From Gammaproteobacteria bacterium UBA3498 (GTDB lineage: Bacteria; Pseudomonadota; Gammaproteobacteria; Pseudomonadales; Pseudohongiellaceae), in contig DFQD01000084.1 in NCBI GenBank assembly GCA_002377605.1, positions 1 through 7,864 of the forward strand: a stretch of DNA of 7,864 nucleotides, in the 5' to 3' direction. How positions within the stretch are numbered: position 1 is the first letter of the stretch; every line of letters starts with the position of its first letter. Made by a program: the position numbers and the translations under genes. The notes under the pieces were generated by a model. That model was not told the DNA's origin. It made no database searches and saw nothing but the letters and a program-made list of their open reading frames with translations. Shown here piece after piece: positions 6,209-7,864 of this stretch.

Positions 6209-7408
6209 ATGGCAGCTGATTTACCTGAAGATTCAGTTGGGATTGTTGAACCTCAACAAATCCATATCGATGAGCCACTGACATTGCGCAGTGGAAAGGT
6301 TTTGCTTGCCTGCGATATCGTCTACGAGACATACGGCGAGCTTAATTCAGACAAAACTAATGCAGTACTTGTTTGTCATGCCCTAAGTGGAGACCATCAT
6401 GCCGCGGGTTACCACGCCGGCGATAAAAAGAAGCCTGGATGGTGGGAAACCTGCATAGGTCCGGGCAAAGCAATCGACACAAACCTATTCTTTGTAGTTA
6501 GCATGAATAACCTTGGTGGCTGTGGTGGAACAACGGGACCCGCTTCAATCAATCCCGAAACCGGGAAATACTGGGGCCCTGACTTCCCTGTAGTAACTGT
6601 AAGAGATTGGGTTAAGAGCCAGGCCATGCTCATGGACCGCCTTGGCATTGCTAAATGGGCAGCTGTTGTAGGCGGCAGTCTCGGTGGCATGCAGGTACTA
6701 CGCTGGGCTATCAGCTACCCTGATCGATTAGCTAACGCGATTTGCATCGCTGCTGCACCGAAACTATCCGCACAAAATATCGCCTTTAATGAAGTGGCCC
6801 GACAATCCATAACCACCGATCCGAATTTCCATGATGGTTATTATCTGGAACATGGGACCTATCCGAAACAAGGTCTCACTCTGGCCAGAATGGTGGGTCA
6901 TATAACTTACTTGTCCGATAGTGCCATGCGTGCAAAGTTCGGCAAAACCGTTGCAGACTTTGAAAGTGAAGGTACAAACTTTGGCCGCGACCTAAGAACC
7001 GGAAAATTAAGTTTCGGTTTTAATGTGGACTTTCAGGTTGAAAGTTATCTGCATTATCAAGGTGAAAGGTTTTCTGCGAATTTCGATGCCAATACTTATT
7101 TACTAATGACCAAGGCATTAGATTACTTTGACCCTTCGGTCGATTTCGACGGCGACCTGAGTAAAGCGTTCACTGATGGCGATTGCAAATTTTTACTTGT
7201 GTCATTTAGTACCGATTGGCGCTTTCCTCCAGAGCGTTCCCGCGAACTAGTCAATGATTTGTTGAGAGCAGGAAGAGAGGTTACTTATGTAGAAGTAGAA
7301 GCTGGTCAAGGTCACGATGCGTTCCTGTTACCAATTCCTCGATACATTAATGCATTAAAAGGCTATCTCTATCGGGTGCATGAAGAGGAGAACTGCAATG
7401 CGCCCTGA
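6209..7408 (+). CDS. metX: Homoserine O-acyltransferase MetX, probably succinyl-CoA-using
   Basis: Activates homoserine for methionine synthesis by transferring an acyl group from acyl-CoA; an alpha/beta-hydrolase fold enzyme in the cytoplasm. It has 399 residues. Visible features are CHALSGDHHAAG (56-67), NNLGGCGGTTGPASINP (100-116), the nucleophile elbow GGSLGG with Ser157 (155-160), the acid Asp336 in TDWRF (335-339) and His369 in GQGHD (366-370). The Asp-His distance of 33 equals that in the H. influenzae enzyme. The Trp-Arg after Asp336 resembles gammaproteobacterial members such as P. aeruginosa MetX, assigned as succinyltransferases, so I favour succinyl- over acetyl-CoA; this is inference. 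A segment at about 247-262 looks inserted relative to Pseudomonas. The ATG lies 65 bases after yggT with no clear Shine-Dalgarno site. The end overlaps metW. Confidence 0.95.
   Translation: MAADLPEDSVGIVEPQQIHIDEPLTLRSGKVLLACDIVYETYGELNSDKTNAVLVCHALSGDHHAAGYHAGDKKKPGWWETCIGPGKAIDTNLFFVVSMNNLGGCGGTTGPASINPETGKYWGPDFPVVTVRDWVKSQAMLMDRLGIAKWAAVVGGSLGGMQVLRWAISYPDRLANAICIAAAPKLSAQNIAFNEVARQSITTDPNFHDGYYLEHGTYPKQGLTLARMVGHITYLSDSAMRAKFGKTVADFESEGTNFGRDLRTGKLSFGFNVDFQVESYLHYQGERFSANFDANTYLLMTKALDYFDPSVDFDGDLSKAFTDGDCKFLLVSFSTDWRFPPERSRELVNDLLRAGREVTYVEVEAGQGHDAFLLPIPRYINALKGYLYRVHEEENCNAP
7386..7390 (+). promoter_or_regulatory. Strong ribosome binding site of metW inside metX
   Basis: AGGAG (7386-7390) sits seven bases before the metW ATG at 7398 and lies within the last Glu-rich codons of metX. 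It is the best ribosome site of any gene in the window and confirms both the metW start and the overlap. Confidence 0.75.
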
Positions 7409-7864
7409 TCTAGAAATTATTCAACCATGGATAGAACCAAACAGTCGCGTATTAGATCTTGGATGCGGAGACGGGGATCTACTGCATTATTTGAAAACCA
7501 CAAAGAAAGTGCGAGGAATTGGACTGGAAATAGATGAGGAACATATACAGCACTGTATCGAGACTGGCGTAAATGTTGTCGAGCAAAACCTCGATCAGGG
7601 GTTATCAAATTTTCAATCCAATAGTTTCGATACTGTTTTGTTAGCGCAAACCCTGCAGGCATTGAGTAATCCCGATCAACTAATCGACGAAATGTTAAGA
7701 ATCGGCAAGAAAGGAGTTGTCACTTTTCCAAACTTTGGAAACTGGAAGAGTCGCTTATATCTTGCAACCAAGGGCCGCATGCCTGTCTCAAAATTTATGC
7801 CACATCAATGGTATGACACACCAAATATTCATTTCTGTACCGTAAAAGATTTTGATGCTCTGTG
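7398..7864 (+). CDS. metW: MetW, methyltransferase-fold methionine synthesis protein (3' end cut off)
   Basis: Partner of MetX in many proteobacteria, with a class I SAM-methyltransferase fold; it is needed for, or assists, the homoserine acylation step, though its biochemistry is less clear. The window holds 155 codons of a family of about 195-200 residues and ends in frame without a stop. The protein starts MRPDLEIIQPWI, has the SAM-binding motif VLDLGCGDGDLL (18-29), the acidic end of the next strand in GLEID, then VTFPNFGNWKSRLYLATKGR (109-128) and the family block WYDTPNIHFCT (138-148). The ATG is 11 bases before the end of metX in a different frame, so translation is coupled. It matches Pseudomonas MetW closely from memory. 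A minus-strand open frame across 7417-7662 is a shadow of this gene. Confidence 0.95.
   Translation, partial: MRPDLEIIQPWIEPNSRVLDLGCGDGDLLHYLKTTKKVRGIGLEIDEEHIQHCIETGVNVVEQNLDQGLSNFQSNSFDTVLLAQTLQALSNPDQLIDEMLRIGKKGVVTFPNFGNWKSRLYLATKGRMPVSKFMPHQWYDTPNIHFCTVKDFDAL

Noticed and set aside
6409..6690. 93-residue minus-strand open frame opposite metX
   Set aside because: It lies inside a strongly conserved part of metX, including the nucleophile elbow, and the translation is low-complexity and Pro-rich. It is a shadow frame.
7417..7662. 81-residue minus-strand open frame near the right end
   Set aside because: The plus strand here encodes MetW with a clear SAM-binding motif, so the minus frame is a shadow.
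1..7864. A new defence, mobile or biosynthetic system
   Set aside because: All genes except the membrane protein at 18-545 belong to well-known core families in familiar order, and no repeats, integrases, transposases or toxin-antitoxin pairs are visible.

Overview
This window is an ordinary stretch of core chromosome from a gammaproteobacterium. Its gene order and protein sequences look most like the Pseudomonas / marine Pseudomonadales-Cellvibrionales type. By eye the DNA is AT-rich for that group (roughly low-to-mid 40s % GC, not counted). All main genes have recognisable families. I see no mobile element, CRISPR array, phage gene, tRNA or rRNA, and no defence or secondary-metabolite module.

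Layout. (1) 18-545, minus strand: an uncharacterised five-helix membrane protein. (2) 546-719: a divergent promoter region. (3) 720-3668, plus strand: gshB (glutathione synthetase), a tonB3-like energy transducer gene, yqgE/algH and ruvX/yqgF, with gaps of 46, 21 and 17 bases, so probably one transcription unit. (4) 3669-3949: a 281-base AT-rich gap with no credible gene but with a promoter candidate. (5) 3950-7864, plus strand: yggS (PLP homeostasis), proC (proline synthesis), yggT (membrane protein), metX (homoserine O-acyltransferase) and the first 155 codons of metW, which overlaps the end of metX by 11 bases and runs off the window.

In Pseudomonas aeruginosa the same genes form two separate blocks: gshB-tonB3-algH-yqgF followed by pyrR/pyrB/pyrC, and yggS-proC-yggT-metX-metW next to pilT/pilU. 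Here the blocks abut, with no pyr or pil genes between them and no pilG-type gene before gshB in the visible sequence. This comparison uses remembered synteny, not a search.

Start codons matter here. The minus-strand gene starts with GTG and proC with TTG. For yggS the longest open frame begins at a TTG (3908), but the better start is GTG at 3950. metW is a real gene even though it has no stop in the window. The points most worth a second look are the tonB3-like gene without nearby pilus genes, the fused block junction, the unknown membrane protein, and a long insertion in MetX. None amounts to a clear new system.
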